Origin: Branchiibius cervicis
GTDB lineage: Bacteria; Actinomycetota; Actinomycetes; Actinomycetales; Dermatophilaceae
Reading direction: 5' to 3'
Length of the DNA stretch: 64,000 bases
Assembly (NCBI RefSeq): GCF_042661605.1
Contig: NZ_JBHSWJ010000002.1
Coordinates: 1,860,001-1,924,000, forward strand
A model generated the notes under the pieces. The model was given only the letters and a program-made list of their open reading frames with translations, made no database searches and was not told the DNA's origin. Positions 45,611 to 53,453 of this stretch are shown one piece after another (within the stretch, counting starts at the first letter, position 1; every line of letters starts with the position of its first letter). Made by a program: the position numbers and the translations under genes.

Positions 45611-46180
45611 CTACGCGGTGGGCGGGGTGGCCGACGGGTCGATCGGGGTGGCGGCTGTGCCCGGAAACCCCGAGGCGTTCGGCCGCAGCCCGGCTTCATC
45701 CAGCAAGGTGCCGGCCTGCTGGGCGAACTTGTGCTCGACCAGCAGTTCGAAGCTGCTGGGAACGATCGCGCTGACCGAGCTGAAGTCTCGCTGTCCGCGG
45801 GTGAAGGCGTAGCCGATCGCCGACCAGATCAGACCGAAGACCGCACCCCAGAGAGCGGTGTAGATCACGACCTGCCACACGGTGATGTTCTGGACGAACA
45901 GCGAGAAGATCAGGCCGATGAACAGACCGAACCAGGCACCGGACAGGATGCCGGCGGTGATGACCTTGCTCCAGGTGAGTCGGCCGGTGACCCGCTCGAT
46001 CTGCTTCAGGTCCGAGCCGACGATCAGGCAGTTCTCGACCGGGAACTGCTTGTCCGACAGCAGGTCCACCGCCTTCTGCGCTTCCGGGTAGGTGGCGTAG
46101 GTGGCCAGAGACATCGGATATTCGAGTGTGAGCGCGGTATTTCGGGCGGCTGCGCCGAGGCCCATCGAGTTTGTCGACAT
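45611..46180 (-). CDS. General-stress-protein-17M-like membrane protein
   Basis: This is a 189-residue protein. An N-terminal domain (LATYATYPEAQKAVDLLSDKQFPVENCLIVGSDL, residues about 25-60) resembles the YflT/GSP17M fold. Two hydrophobic segments follow (VITAGILSGAWFGLFIGLIFSLF and VIYTALWGAVFGLIWSAIGYAF), and the C-terminal cytosolic tail is rich in Pro/Thr/Ala. The family is widespread in actinobacteria with unknown function. The ATG at 46180 is chosen over longer readings, which lack coding character. Confidence 0.75.
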   Translation of the reverse strand: MSTNSMGLGAAARNTALTLEYPMSLATYATYPEAQKAVDLLSDKQFPVENCLIVGSDLKQIERVTGRLTWSKVITAGILSGAWFGLFIGLIFSLFVQNITVWQVVIYTALWGAVFGLIWSAIGYAFTRGQRDFSSVSAIVPSSFELLVEHKFAQQAGTLLDEAGLRPNASGFPGTAATPIDPSATPPTA

Positions 46181-46258
46181 GTTCTGATCGTATCGGCGGG
46201 GCGCGCCCACGGGCCCCGACTCGCCGCGGGCAACAGCGCCGTGGATCATGCCGGGCCA

Positions 46259-46286
46259 TTTACACTGGCCGGGATCGGCATACAAC
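46259..46286 (+). promoter_or_regulatory. Possible promoter of the acyltransferase gene
   Basis: TTTACA (46259-46264) and TACAAC (46281-46286) are separated by 16 bases in the otherwise GC-rich 197-bp gap between the divergent stress-protein-like and acyltransferase genes. The assignment rests on the hexamers alone. Confidence 0.35.
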
Positions 46287-46377
46287 GAGGTGGTCCCGGA
46301 CGCGGAACGGCCTTGCCGGTTCGCAGCCACACGATCCCCGTTGCTGCGTGTTTCCGGAGCTACAGGAGCCCCCGCGA

Positions 46378-48355
46378 GTGCCACGCCCAGTATCCGCCAA
46401 GGACACCTACCTCCCCGGTCTTGATGGCATCCGCGCCATCGCGGTGGGCGCGGTGGTGCTCTACCACCTCAACGTGCCCGGCCTGTCCGGCGGCCTGCTC
46501 GGCGTCGGCATCTTCTTCACCCTGAGTGGCTTTCTGATCACCACCATCTTGTTGCGTGCCTGGGCGCGCACCAACTCGGTCGGCCTGATCGGTTTCTACC
46601 TACGCCGTGCCCGCCGGCTGTTCCCGGCCGTCGTCCTGGTGATCGCAGTGGTCATCGTCGCCACTCTCATCGCCGACCGGGACAATCTGGGCGCGACGGT
46701 CGGCAACGGCCTGGCCGGACTGTTCTACGTGGCCAACTGGCACACGATCGCCGCCGGGGAGATTACTTCGCCATCACCGCGGGCAACGGCGGACCGCTGG
46801 ACCATCTGTGGTCGCTGTCGGTCGAGGAGCAGTTCTACTTCGTATGGCCGTTGCTCCTGATCGGCATGATCGTGCTCTTCCGCGGCAATCTGCGGGCGGT
46901 CGCCGTCGCTACGGGTGTGTTGTCAGCCATCAGCTTCGTGCTGCTGTACAAATTCTCGATCCGCCCGGCCGATGTGATGCCGGCGTTGTGGAGCACCACC
47001 CGCGCCTACGAGGGCACCGACACGCGGGCCGGCGGCCTGTTGATCGGTGCGATCTTCGCGATCGTGCTCTTCGAGCGCCCGTTCCGGGCCACCGCAGGGA
47101 CGTGGAAGGCACCGGTCGACGTCCTGGGTCTGGCCAGCCTCGTCGGGCTGGGCTGGATCATCTACTTCAGCGGTTCGCACCCCGACTCCCTGTACTCCTG
47201 GGGCATCCTCGCGCAGTCGCTGCTCACCGCGGTCCTGGTGATCAGTGCGATCCACCCCGGCTCGATGATCGTGCGTAACGTCCTGGGCGCCCAGCCGTTC
47301 CGCTGGATCGGTGAGCGCTCGTACGGCATCTACCTGTGGCATCTACCGGTGATCTACTTCACCCCCAGAGCTGGATCGACGCACATCCCGTACCGACCGG
47401 CGTCGGCCAGGTGGCCGTCACGCTGATCCTGTCCGCGCTGAGCTGGACGCTGCTGGAGGATCCCATCCGCCGCAACGGGTTCCGGGCCGCTTTCCAACGC
47501 CCGGCCACCGGCGAGGGCCGCCGACGCGCCGTACCGGTCATCGTCTCCGGCTTCGCCGCTCTGGGCCTGGTCGCCAGCGTCGGCCTGGGCAGCGCATCGG
47601 CCCTGGGCGGCAGCGCCTCGGTCGCGGACCCCGGCAGCGAGGGCACGCCGGGAGCCATCAACACCCCGCCGCCGACCACCCCCGGCAAACCGGTGCACAA
47701 CGGGATTCCGGGCAAGACCTCGTGTACGACGGTCGCCCACATCGGTGACTCAACCTCGATCGGCCTGGAGTCCCCCGCGTCCCTGCCGAACGTCGCCGAC
47801 CGGATCACCGCCCAGTACAAGAAGGTGGGCGTGACGACGGTGAAGGAAGACATCTCCGGCGCTCGCGCCATCGTCGAGCACTGGAACAACCAACCCAACG
47901 GCCAGGACGCGATCGAGAAGTTCCAGAAGAACGGTTTCAAGGGCTGCTACGTGATCGCCCTGGGCAACAACGACGTCGCGAATCTCTCGGTCGGCGCTGC
48001 GTACTCGCTGGACCAGCGCATCGACATGGTCATGAAGCACACCGCCGGACAGCCGACGATGTGGCTGACCAGTCGCACCCTACGCACGGTGGGCCCCTAC
48101 CGCGACGAGGGTTTCCCCGCGTTGTCGACCGCCCTGCAGAACGCCTGCAAACGCTGGCCGAACCTGCGGGTCTTCGACTGGCGCAGTGAGGTGCAGACCA
48201 GTTGGTACCTGCCCGACGACCGGATCCACTACACGACCAAGGGCTACCAGGAGCGCGCCAAGCGGATCGCCCTGGCGCTGGCGAACGCCTTCCCCAAGGA
48301 CGGGAAACCTGCCCCGACGTGCCTGGTGTACTCGGGATTGAAGGCCAACCAGTGA
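46378..48355 (+). CDS. OatA-like acyltransferase-3/SGNH fusion (two frameshifts, 46756-46759 and 47363-47367)
   Basis: With one G and one C restored this is a 659-residue protein. Residues about 1-400 form an acyltransferase-3 membrane domain with about ten helices (start TYLPGLDGIRAIAVGAVVLYH; WSLSVEEQFYFVWPLLL; ERSYGIYLWHLPVIYF). The extracellular SGNH domain has VAHIGDSTSIG (nucleophile serine), GNNDVAN and DDRIHYTTKGY (catalytic Asp/His). OatA-type proteins of this layout move acetyl groups across the membrane onto cell-wall sugars. Each break lies in a short homopolymer and each repair restores continuous family sequence. It starts at GTG 46378 after ACAGGAG. Target polymer unknown. Confidence 0.85.
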
Positions 48356-48378
48356 GGGCGTCGGAGGCCCGTGCAGGC

Positions 48379-49302
48379 ATGGCTCGGCGTACGTCGATGC
48401 TCGGGTCCGCATCGGTCCTCACCGTGGCGGCACTGACCCTGAGCGCTTGCAGCGGCGGCACGACTGCGGCGCCTTCGTCGACCTCCACCACGTCGTCCAC
48501 GTCGTCACCGTCGTCCACATCGTCACCGACGTCCACGTCGGCCGCCGCGAGCACGACGAGTACGCCGTCGTCGACCGCCTCGGCGAGTTCGTCCGCTTCC
48601 GGTTCCATGACGTCGACCGCCTCGGCGACGGGATCGAGCGGCGCGGCGGCGGTCGCCTACCCGCAGACGTCGTGCACGTCGGTGGTGCACATCGGCGACT
48701 CGACCTCCGACGGACTGGTGGGCGCCAGTTTCCTGTCCAACCCCGCGTGGCGGATCGACGCGCAATACAAGGATGTCGGGGTCAAGAACGTCACGACCGA
48801 CATCTCCGGCGCCCGCGCGGTGATCGAGCACTGGAACAACCAGCCGAACTCGCTGGACGCGATCGAGAAATTCGAGAAGCAGGGCTATCAGGGCTGCTAC
48901 GTGATGGCGATCGGCAACAACGACCTGGCCAACATCAGCGTCGGTGGGGCCGGGCCGATCTCGATGCGGATCGACCTGATCATGAAACATGCCGGGTCCA
49001 ACCCGGTGATGTGGCTGACCAGTCGCACCCTGCGCACCTCCGGTCCGTACACGGACGCCAACTTCCCGGCCCTATCGAACGCGTTGATCGCTGCGTGCCA
49101 GAAGTATCCGAACCTGCGGGTCTTCGACTGGCGCAGCGAGGTGCAGACCAGTTGGTACCAACCGGCCGACAAGATCCACTACACCAGCCACGGCTACCGC
49201 GAGCGGGCCGAGCGCATCGCCCGGGCGCTCGCGAACGCATTCCCGGCATCGGGCGCGACATCCGGATGCGTGGTCCACTCCGGACTGACCGCCAGCCAGT
49301 AG
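48379..49302 (+). CDS. SGNH-domain lipoprotein, paralogue of the preceding acyltransferase's SGNH domain
   Basis: This 307-residue protein has a lipoprotein signal (LTVAALTLSAC, lipobox LSAC), a Ser/Thr-rich linker of about 70 residues and an SGNH esterase/acyltransferase domain. HIGDSTSDG, DISGARAVIEHWNNQPN, GNNDLANISVG and the Asp-His pair in ADKIHYTSHGY are present. It is closely similar along its length to the C-terminal domain of the gene before it, so the two arose by duplication. An alternative GTG at 48352 overlaps the upstream stop (GTGA). Anchored outside the membrane, it may transfer or remove acyl groups on the same polymer. Confidence 0.85.
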   Translation: MARRTSMLGSASVLTVAALTLSACSGGTTAAPSSTSTTSSTSSPSSTSSPTSTSAAASTTSTPSSTASASSSASGSMTSTASATGSSGAAAVAYPQTSCTSVVHIGDSTSDGLVGASFLSNPAWRIDAQYKDVGVKNVTTDISGARAVIEHWNNQPNSLDAIEKFEKQGYQGCYVMAIGNNDLANISVGGAGPISMRIDLIMKHAGSNPVMWLTSRTLRTSGPYTDANFPALSNALIAACQKYPNLRVFDWRSEVQTSWYQPADKIHYTSHGYRERAERIARALANAFPASGATSGCVVHSGLTASQ

Positions 49303-49310
49303 AACCACCC

Positions 49311-49628
49311 GTGGACTACACCGACGATCAGCGCTGGCTGGTGGTCGGCGGGCGGCGGTGGCGCCGGACCGATCCGTGCCTGCCGTCAGACCTCGTCTCC
49401 GCCCTCACATCCCAGCTCGGCCGTGGCCGGTCCAGCGTGCGGGTCGCTGGACGACGCGGCGACGACGACGCGGTGGCCGCGGCCCGTCAGCGCGTTGCCC
49501 TGGCCAAGCTGGGCCTTGGCGAGCGGGGGCCGCGTTGGTGGGAGCGTGCCGAATCCGCACGCATCGAGCAGGCCCGGCAATCGTTGCGACAACTAGAAGA
49601 ACTCGACCGCACGCGCCCCGGCCACTAA
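49311..49628 (+). CDS. Small conserved actinobacterial hypothetical protein
   Basis: This is a 105-residue basic protein beginning at GTG 49311, 8 bp after the lipoprotein gene. It has the pattern WLVVGGRRWRRTDPCLPSDL, then helical segments RQRVALAKLGLGERGPRWWE and ARQSLRQLEELD. I recognise the pattern from other actinobacteria but no function is known; it is sometimes labelled biopolymer-transporter-like in databases without support. No membrane segment. Confidence 0.65.
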   Translation: MDYTDDQRWLVVGGRRWRRTDPCLPSDLVSALTSQLGRGRSSVRVAGRRGDDDAVAAARQRVALAKLGLGERGPRWWERAESARIEQARQSLRQLEELDRTRPGH

Positions 49629-49639
49629 GCCGTCGAGGC

Positions 49640-50011
49640 TCAGTCGACGCGCCGGATCCGGATCGGGCCCCGTGCCGTGCTGGGGTCGACGACGTGACCG
49701 TTCTGGGTGATCTGCACCCGGCCCTGGTCCACCAGCCGGCGCGCCGCCCGTCGCGAGGGTTCCATCAAGGTGCGCCACCCCTCTCCGCCGATGGCCCGGG
49801 CCGCTTCCGACGGGCAGACCGTCGCGGACCGCGCTCGATCCGAGAGCAGCTGCAGGATCGAAGCCTCCAGCTGCGCGTCCACAGCGGTGACACCGCGACG
49901 CCGGCAGGCACCGGAGCAGTAGCGCACCTGATCCCAGGAGCCGGCCCATTTGCTGCGCCACCGGAACCGCCGCCCGCAGGAGGCGCACACCTTGTCCTCC
50001 GGCTGGGTCAT
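49640..50011 (-). CDS. DUF2256/DUF3253 fusion protein
   Basis: This is a 123-residue protein. The N-terminal zinc-finger-like DUF2256 module (KVCASCGRRFRWRSKWAGSW, then VRYCSGACR) has four cysteines. The C-terminal DUF3253 winged-helix-like module has LEASILQLLSDRA and EGWRTLMEPSRRAARRLVDQG. The combination suggests nucleic-acid binding, but no function is established. The ATG at 50011 gives the usual MTQPEDKVC start. It converges on the preceding small gene with an 11-bp gap. Confidence 0.85.
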   Translation of the reverse strand: MTQPEDKVCASCGRRFRWRSKWAGSWDQVRYCSGACRRRGVTAVDAQLEASILQLLSDRARSATVCPSEAARAIGGEGWRTLMEPSRRAARRLVDQGRVQITQNGHVVDPSTARGPIRIRRVD

Positions 50012-50093
50012 GGTGGGATTATCGACCGGCGCGGGCGCCAAGCACCCTTTCAGCGCAACGTGAACCCTCAGGACGCGCCGCGGTGAGGCGCCG

Positions 50094-50167
50094 TAGGGCG
50101 GCTGGGGCTTGAACCCAGGACCGACGGATTATGAGTCCGCTGCTCTAACCGGCTGAGCTACCGCCCC
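50094..50167 (-). tRNA. tRNA-Met (anticodon CAT)
   Basis: Minus-strand cloverleaf: acceptor GGGGCGG with CCGCCCT (one G-U), and D-arm GCTCAGCCGGTTAGAGC. The anticodon loop CTCATAA gives anticodon CAT. The T-loop is GGGTTCAAGCCCC. CCA is not encoded. The overall sequence fits elongator tRNA-Met. A tRNA-Ile2 whose C34 is modified to lysidine shares the CAT anticodon and cannot be fully excluded by eye. Confidence 0.93.
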
Positions 50168-50499
50168 CTGCCCGGAATCACGGGGAATCCGCTGGCGCGC
50201 CCACCGCGTGACCGGCCAGGTCTTGGCCGATCGGCGAGTAAGAACACGTCCGCGACGATCCGGAGCACCGCTAGGCTACCCGTCCTCATCCCTGCCACTG
50301 CACGGCGCATCAGTCGGCCGGTTTTCCTCACCGCCCGGCCCAAGGGCACCGATCCAGTCGTCTCGGGCGTCCCGCCGACCGATGGCTCAACCCAGGCCGT
50401 CGCGGCGCCCCGCAGCCGACCATCCTTGCTCGACGTTCCCGCGGCGCTACCTCCGTGAGCAGGATGATCTGACCCAGCGACGCGCTAGGCTCAACGGGC
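50168..50499. other. Intergenic region between tRNA-Met and the M15 peptidase gene
   Basis: This 332-bp stretch has no convincing gene; a short frame at 50158-50349 on the minus strand overlaps the tRNA and has no family character. Near its right end TAGGCT (50486-50491) lies only a few bases before the peptidase ATG, and no ribosome site is visible between them. A transcript with a very short or absent leader is possible. Nothing else stands out. Confidence 0.5.
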
Positions 50500-51372
50500 A
50501 TGGCGATGGTGTCAGCTTTCGCATCGGCGATGCTCGCCGCAACACCTGTTGCTGCGATGTCCGCCGTACCCGCTCAGAGCGCTACCGCAACTGCCTCGTG
50601 TGTGGTCTTCGCGGTACGAACCGGCGACACCGGGGCCGCGGTCTCGGTTGTGCAGTCCCGGTTGAGGATCACAGCGGACGGGGTCTTCGGCGCGGTGACA
50701 GCACGAGCGGTCAAGACGTTCCAGGCTGGTCACAAGCTGGTCGCCGACGGCGTCGTAGGACCGCTCACCTGGGCGGCGCTCGGTGGATTCCCTTGCAGCG
50801 CAGTCGGATCCCAGGCCGTTGCCACGGTTACGGGCATCAGTTCCGCCGTCGCCGCACGGATGCGTTACTCCTACCGCTTGGGGTGCCCGGTCCCGCTCAG
50901 CTCACTGCGGTATCTGCGCCTGCCTTACTGGGGCTGGGACGGCAGGTACCACGTCGGTGAGCTGGTGGTGAATTCATCGATCGCGACCGTTACGGCAAAG
51001 ACCTTCACCACTTTGGCCACACAGCGCTTCCCCATCCAGCAACTTCGCCTGGTCGACGACTTCAAGGGCGACGACGACGCATCAGTGCGGGCCAACAACA
51101 CCTCGGCATTCAACTGCCGCAAGATCACCAACGGATCAACGTGGTCCCAGCACGCCTACGGCAGAGCCATCGACGTCAACCCGTGGGTCAACCCCTACGT
51201 CTTTCACGGCCGGCCGCAGTTCGACACCTTCACCCACGTTGCCCGCACCGCCGGAAAGGGAAAGATCCTGCGCGGAGACGCCACCTACCGGGCTTTCATC
51301 GCCTCCCGGTTCAGCTGGGGAGGCGACTGGAAGAACGGCGTGCTGGACTACCAGCATTTCGAGCACGCCTGA
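50500..51372 (+). CDS. Secreted M15-family D-Ala-D-Ala carboxypeptidase with peptidoglycan-binding domain
   Basis: This is a 290-residue exported protein. The N terminus (SAFASAMLAATPVAAMSAVPA) is a signal peptide. Residues about 38-98 are a PG_binding_1 domain (GAAVSVVQSRLRITADGVFG, VKTFQAGHKLVADGVVG). The C-terminal M15 zinc peptidase domain has SQHAYGRAIDVNPWVNPYV (metal-binding histidine and aspartate) and DYQHFEHA at the very end. It would trim peptidoglycan stem peptides in the wall. The ATG at 50500 has no clear ribosome site. Confidence 0.87.
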   Translation: MAMVSAFASAMLAATPVAAMSAVPAQSATATASCVVFAVRTGDTGAAVSVVQSRLRITADGVFGAVTARAVKTFQAGHKLVADGVVGPLTWAALGGFPCSAVGSQAVATVTGISSAVAARMRYSYRLGCPVPLSSLRYLRLPYWGWDGRYHVGELVVNSSIATVTAKTFTTLATQRFPIQQLRLVDDFKGDDDASVRANNTSAFNCRKITNGSTWSQHAYGRAIDVNPWVNPYVFHGRPQFDTFTHVARTAGKGKILRGDATYRAFIASRFSWGGDWKNGVLDYQHFEHA

Positions 51373-51383
51373 ACCACTCGCGA

Positions 51384-51400
51384 CCCTACGTCGCGTAGGG
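51384..51400. terminator. Short hairpin between convergent peptidase and histidine kinase genes
   Basis: CCCTACG and CGTAGGG form a perfect 7-bp stem with a TCG loop, 11 bp after the peptidase stop. It could act on the peptidase transcript; it is small and lacks a U-tract. Confidence 0.4.
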
Positions 51401-51450
51401 CAGAGAAGAGCTCGACAGGCTCGCGTTCCTGCCCGCCGACGTTCGAGCTG

Positions 51451-52644
51451 TCACTCCAGAAGTGGCAACCGCAGGTCGACCACCGTCCCCTGCGGCTGCC
51501 CCGCTCGGACGCCCAAGCCCCCACCGGCGGCTTCCATCCGGACCCGCAGTGAGGCGAGTCCGAGGTGACCTTGTTCCAGTCGTGCGGCCAGGTCGACCGA
51601 TCCCATCCCACGCCCGTCGTCCGCCACGGTGAGCACGGCCTCACCCCCGTCGCGGCGGAGCGTGACCTGTACCCGGTCAGCTTCTGCGTGCTTCACCACG
51701 TTGGTCAGCAACTCCCGGGCACCGGCGAACAATTGACTGTCAACAGGGGTCCGCAGCCGGTCGTCCCACCCTTCGACTATCAGGGAGACCTGCAGGGGCT
51801 GTCGGGCCCGAACGGTCTCGACCAGGTCGTTCAGGGCAGCGGGCAACCCGGCGGCCTCAAGGACCGCCGGGTGCAATTGACTGGTGGTGGAACGCAACAG
51901 GCGCGCCGCCTCCCGCAATGCCTCGTCGACGCGCTGTCCTGCCGACGGGTCTCCCTCGGCGACGTCCTCCAACTGCTGCCGGGCGCCCAGGACGTACTGC
52001 AGTGCGCCGTCGTGCAAGACCTCGGCCAGGTCCTGCTGTTCTCGCTGCTGCACCACGAGTAGTTCCTCAAGCAACGCGGTCCGGTCGGCCAGTAGCCCGG
52101 CAATCCGCTGCACCCGCGCCCGCTGCAGCCTGGACAGCAGCACGGCGCCGAGGCCGACCGCGCTCAGCACCACGGTGCGCAGCACCACGTAGGACCAAGG
52201 CTCGCCGCCGACGTTACGGATCAGCGCCCCTGCGACGAACTGGACCAGGACCGTCGGAGCGACCACCGCGGCGCACATCCACGGGTTGAGTTGTGCCGCA
52301 GCGATGATCGGGATCACGAAGAAGCCGTTGATCAGCAGGTACGGGGTCCAGGACTGGGTGGCTGCGGTGTCGCTGAGCAGGGTCAGCAGGGTCAGCACCG
52401 CGACATCGACCACGAGAGCGACCCAGAGCAGCCGTTGCGCCCGTGGGTCGGCGGTGGCCAAGAATCCGGTGCCGATGGTCCAGACCAGATAACAGCCGAC
52501 TATCACCCAGCAGGGGATCAACTGCTCGGCGGGCGGCTCGGTGAGTAACACCGCCACGTAGAAGCCGACCAGCAGCAGCCTCAACAGTTGCCGGATCCGG
52601 GCCGCGCGCAGCGCGTGAACCGGCAGCTCCGCGGCGAGGGTCAC
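51451..52644 (-). CDS. NarL-type sensor histidine kinase
   Basis: This is a 397-residue kinase. Five or six hydrophobic segments fill residues about 18-175, with no large extracellular loop. A HisKA_3 dimerisation domain follows with phospho-accepting H211 in LAEVLHDGALQYVLG. The C-terminal ATPase domain has ELLTNVVKHAEADRV (N box), VADDGRGMG and GHLGLASLRVRMEAAGG (G boxes). It overlaps its response regulator gene by 4 bp. The signal is unknown; the membrane-embedded sensor suggests an envelope stimulus. Confidence 0.92.
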   Translation of the reverse strand: MTLAAELPVHALRAARIRQLLRLLLVGFYVAVLLTEPPAEQLIPCWVIVGCYLVWTIGTGFLATADPRAQRLLWVALVVDVAVLTLLTLLSDTAATQSWTPYLLINGFFVIPIIAAAQLNPWMCAAVVAPTVLVQFVAGALIRNVGGEPWSYVVLRTVVLSAVGLGAVLLSRLQRARVQRIAGLLADRTALLEELLVVQQREQQDLAEVLHDGALQYVLGARQQLEDVAEGDPSAGQRVDEALREAARLLRSTTSQLHPAVLEAAGLPAALNDLVETVRARQPLQVSLIVEGWDDRLRTPVDSQLFAGARELLTNVVKHAEADRVQVTLRRDGGEAVLTVADDGRGMGSVDLAARLEQGHLGLASLRVRMEAAGGGLGVRAGQPQGTVVDLRLPLLE

Positions 52645-53300
52645 TCCAGCAGTCCGCGGCGCATACCCTCGGCGACCGCAGCGGCCCGGTCCGAGACCCC
52701 CAGCTTGTCGTAGAGGCGCTGGGTGTGCGTCTTGACAGTGCTGGCGCCCAGGTACAGCTCGGCGGCCAACTGAGGGATCGACAGACCACGGGCGAACCCT
52801 TCCAACACCTGCTGCTCACGCTCGCTGAGCGAGGGCCCGTCCTGCTGGCGCTGTCTGCGAATCTGCTCGGCCAGCCCCGCCGTCAACTCCGCTGGGACCA
52901 CGGTTGCTCCCTTGGCGATCCGCCGTACTGCGTCCACGATCTCCGCGCGACTGGCCTCTTTGGACAGGTAACCGCTGGCGCCCTCCTGGATGGCCCGGAA
53001 GACCACCGAGCTGTCGGTCAGTGCGGACAGCACCAGGGTGCGGGTCGGTAGATTCTCCCTGGCCACTGCGTGTACGACGTCCAGGCCGTCGAGATCGGGC
53101 ATCTGGTAATCCAGCACGGCCACGTCCGGTGCTTGGGACCGGATGAGTTCCAGGCCCTCCCGGCCGTCACCGGCCTCGCCGATCACCTCGACGTACCCGC
53201 TGTTGCGTAGGCCACGGCTCAGTCCGTCGCGGAAGAACGGGTGATCATCCACCACCACGACTCGAACGAGGCGCGCGTGAGTGCTCTGGCCCGGGCTCAT
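52641..53300 (-). CDS. LuxR/NarL-family response regulator
   Basis: This is a 219-residue regulator. The receiver domain has the acidic pair in VVVDDHPFF, the phosphorylation site D64 (VAVLDYQMPDLDG) and the conserved lysine in GYLSKEASR. The C-terminal LuxR helix-turn-helix reads LSEREQQVLEGFARGLS and ASTVKTHTQRLYDKLGV. The ATG at 53300 follows GGAGGTGAC. The kinase gene follows with a 4-bp overlap. Likely targets are neighbouring envelope genes such as the 1002-residue secreted protein, but this is only positional. Confidence 0.92.
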   Translation of the reverse strand: MSPGQSTHARLVRVVVVDDHPFFRDGLSRGLRNSGYVEVIGEAGDGREGLELIRSQAPDVAVLDYQMPDLDGLDVVHAVARENLPTRTLVLSALTDSSVVFRAIQEGASGYLSKEASRAEIVDAVRRIAKGATVVPAELTAGLAEQIRRQRQQDGPSLSEREQQVLEGFARGLSIPQLAAELYLGASTVKTHTQRLYDKLGVSDRAAAVAEGMRRGLLE

Positions 53301-53406
53301 GTCACCTCCAGCGTTGGGGTAGTCCAGTCGAGCGTGACGCAACCCGGCGGGACATGTCCACCACGCGGGTCATCAGTACAGTGCGCGTGGCGTGGCCGGT
53401 CGCGCG

Positions 53407-53442
53407 TGGTGGGGACCGATCCGTGCCGGCCGGTCCCCACCA
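53407..53442 (-). terminator. Hairpin terminator of the 1002-residue secreted protein gene
   Basis: TGGTGGGGACCG (53407-53418) and CGGTCCCCACCA (53431-53442) form a perfect 12-bp stem with a 12-base loop. It lies 11 bp downstream of the stop codon at 53454 on the minus strand. Confidence 0.7.
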
Positions 53443-53453
53443 TTCGTCATACG

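Noticed and set aside
48480..48660. Ser/Thr/Ala-rich repeat tract resembling a tandem repeat or surface-repeat locus
   Set aside because: It is the linker of an SGNH lipoprotein; the TCG/ACG codon repetition follows from Ser/Thr content and no exact long repeat unit is kept.
50158..50349. A 63-residue Arg-rich frame on the minus strand next to tRNA-Met
   Set aside because: It overlaps the tRNA, has no ribosome site and looks like random high-GC reading.
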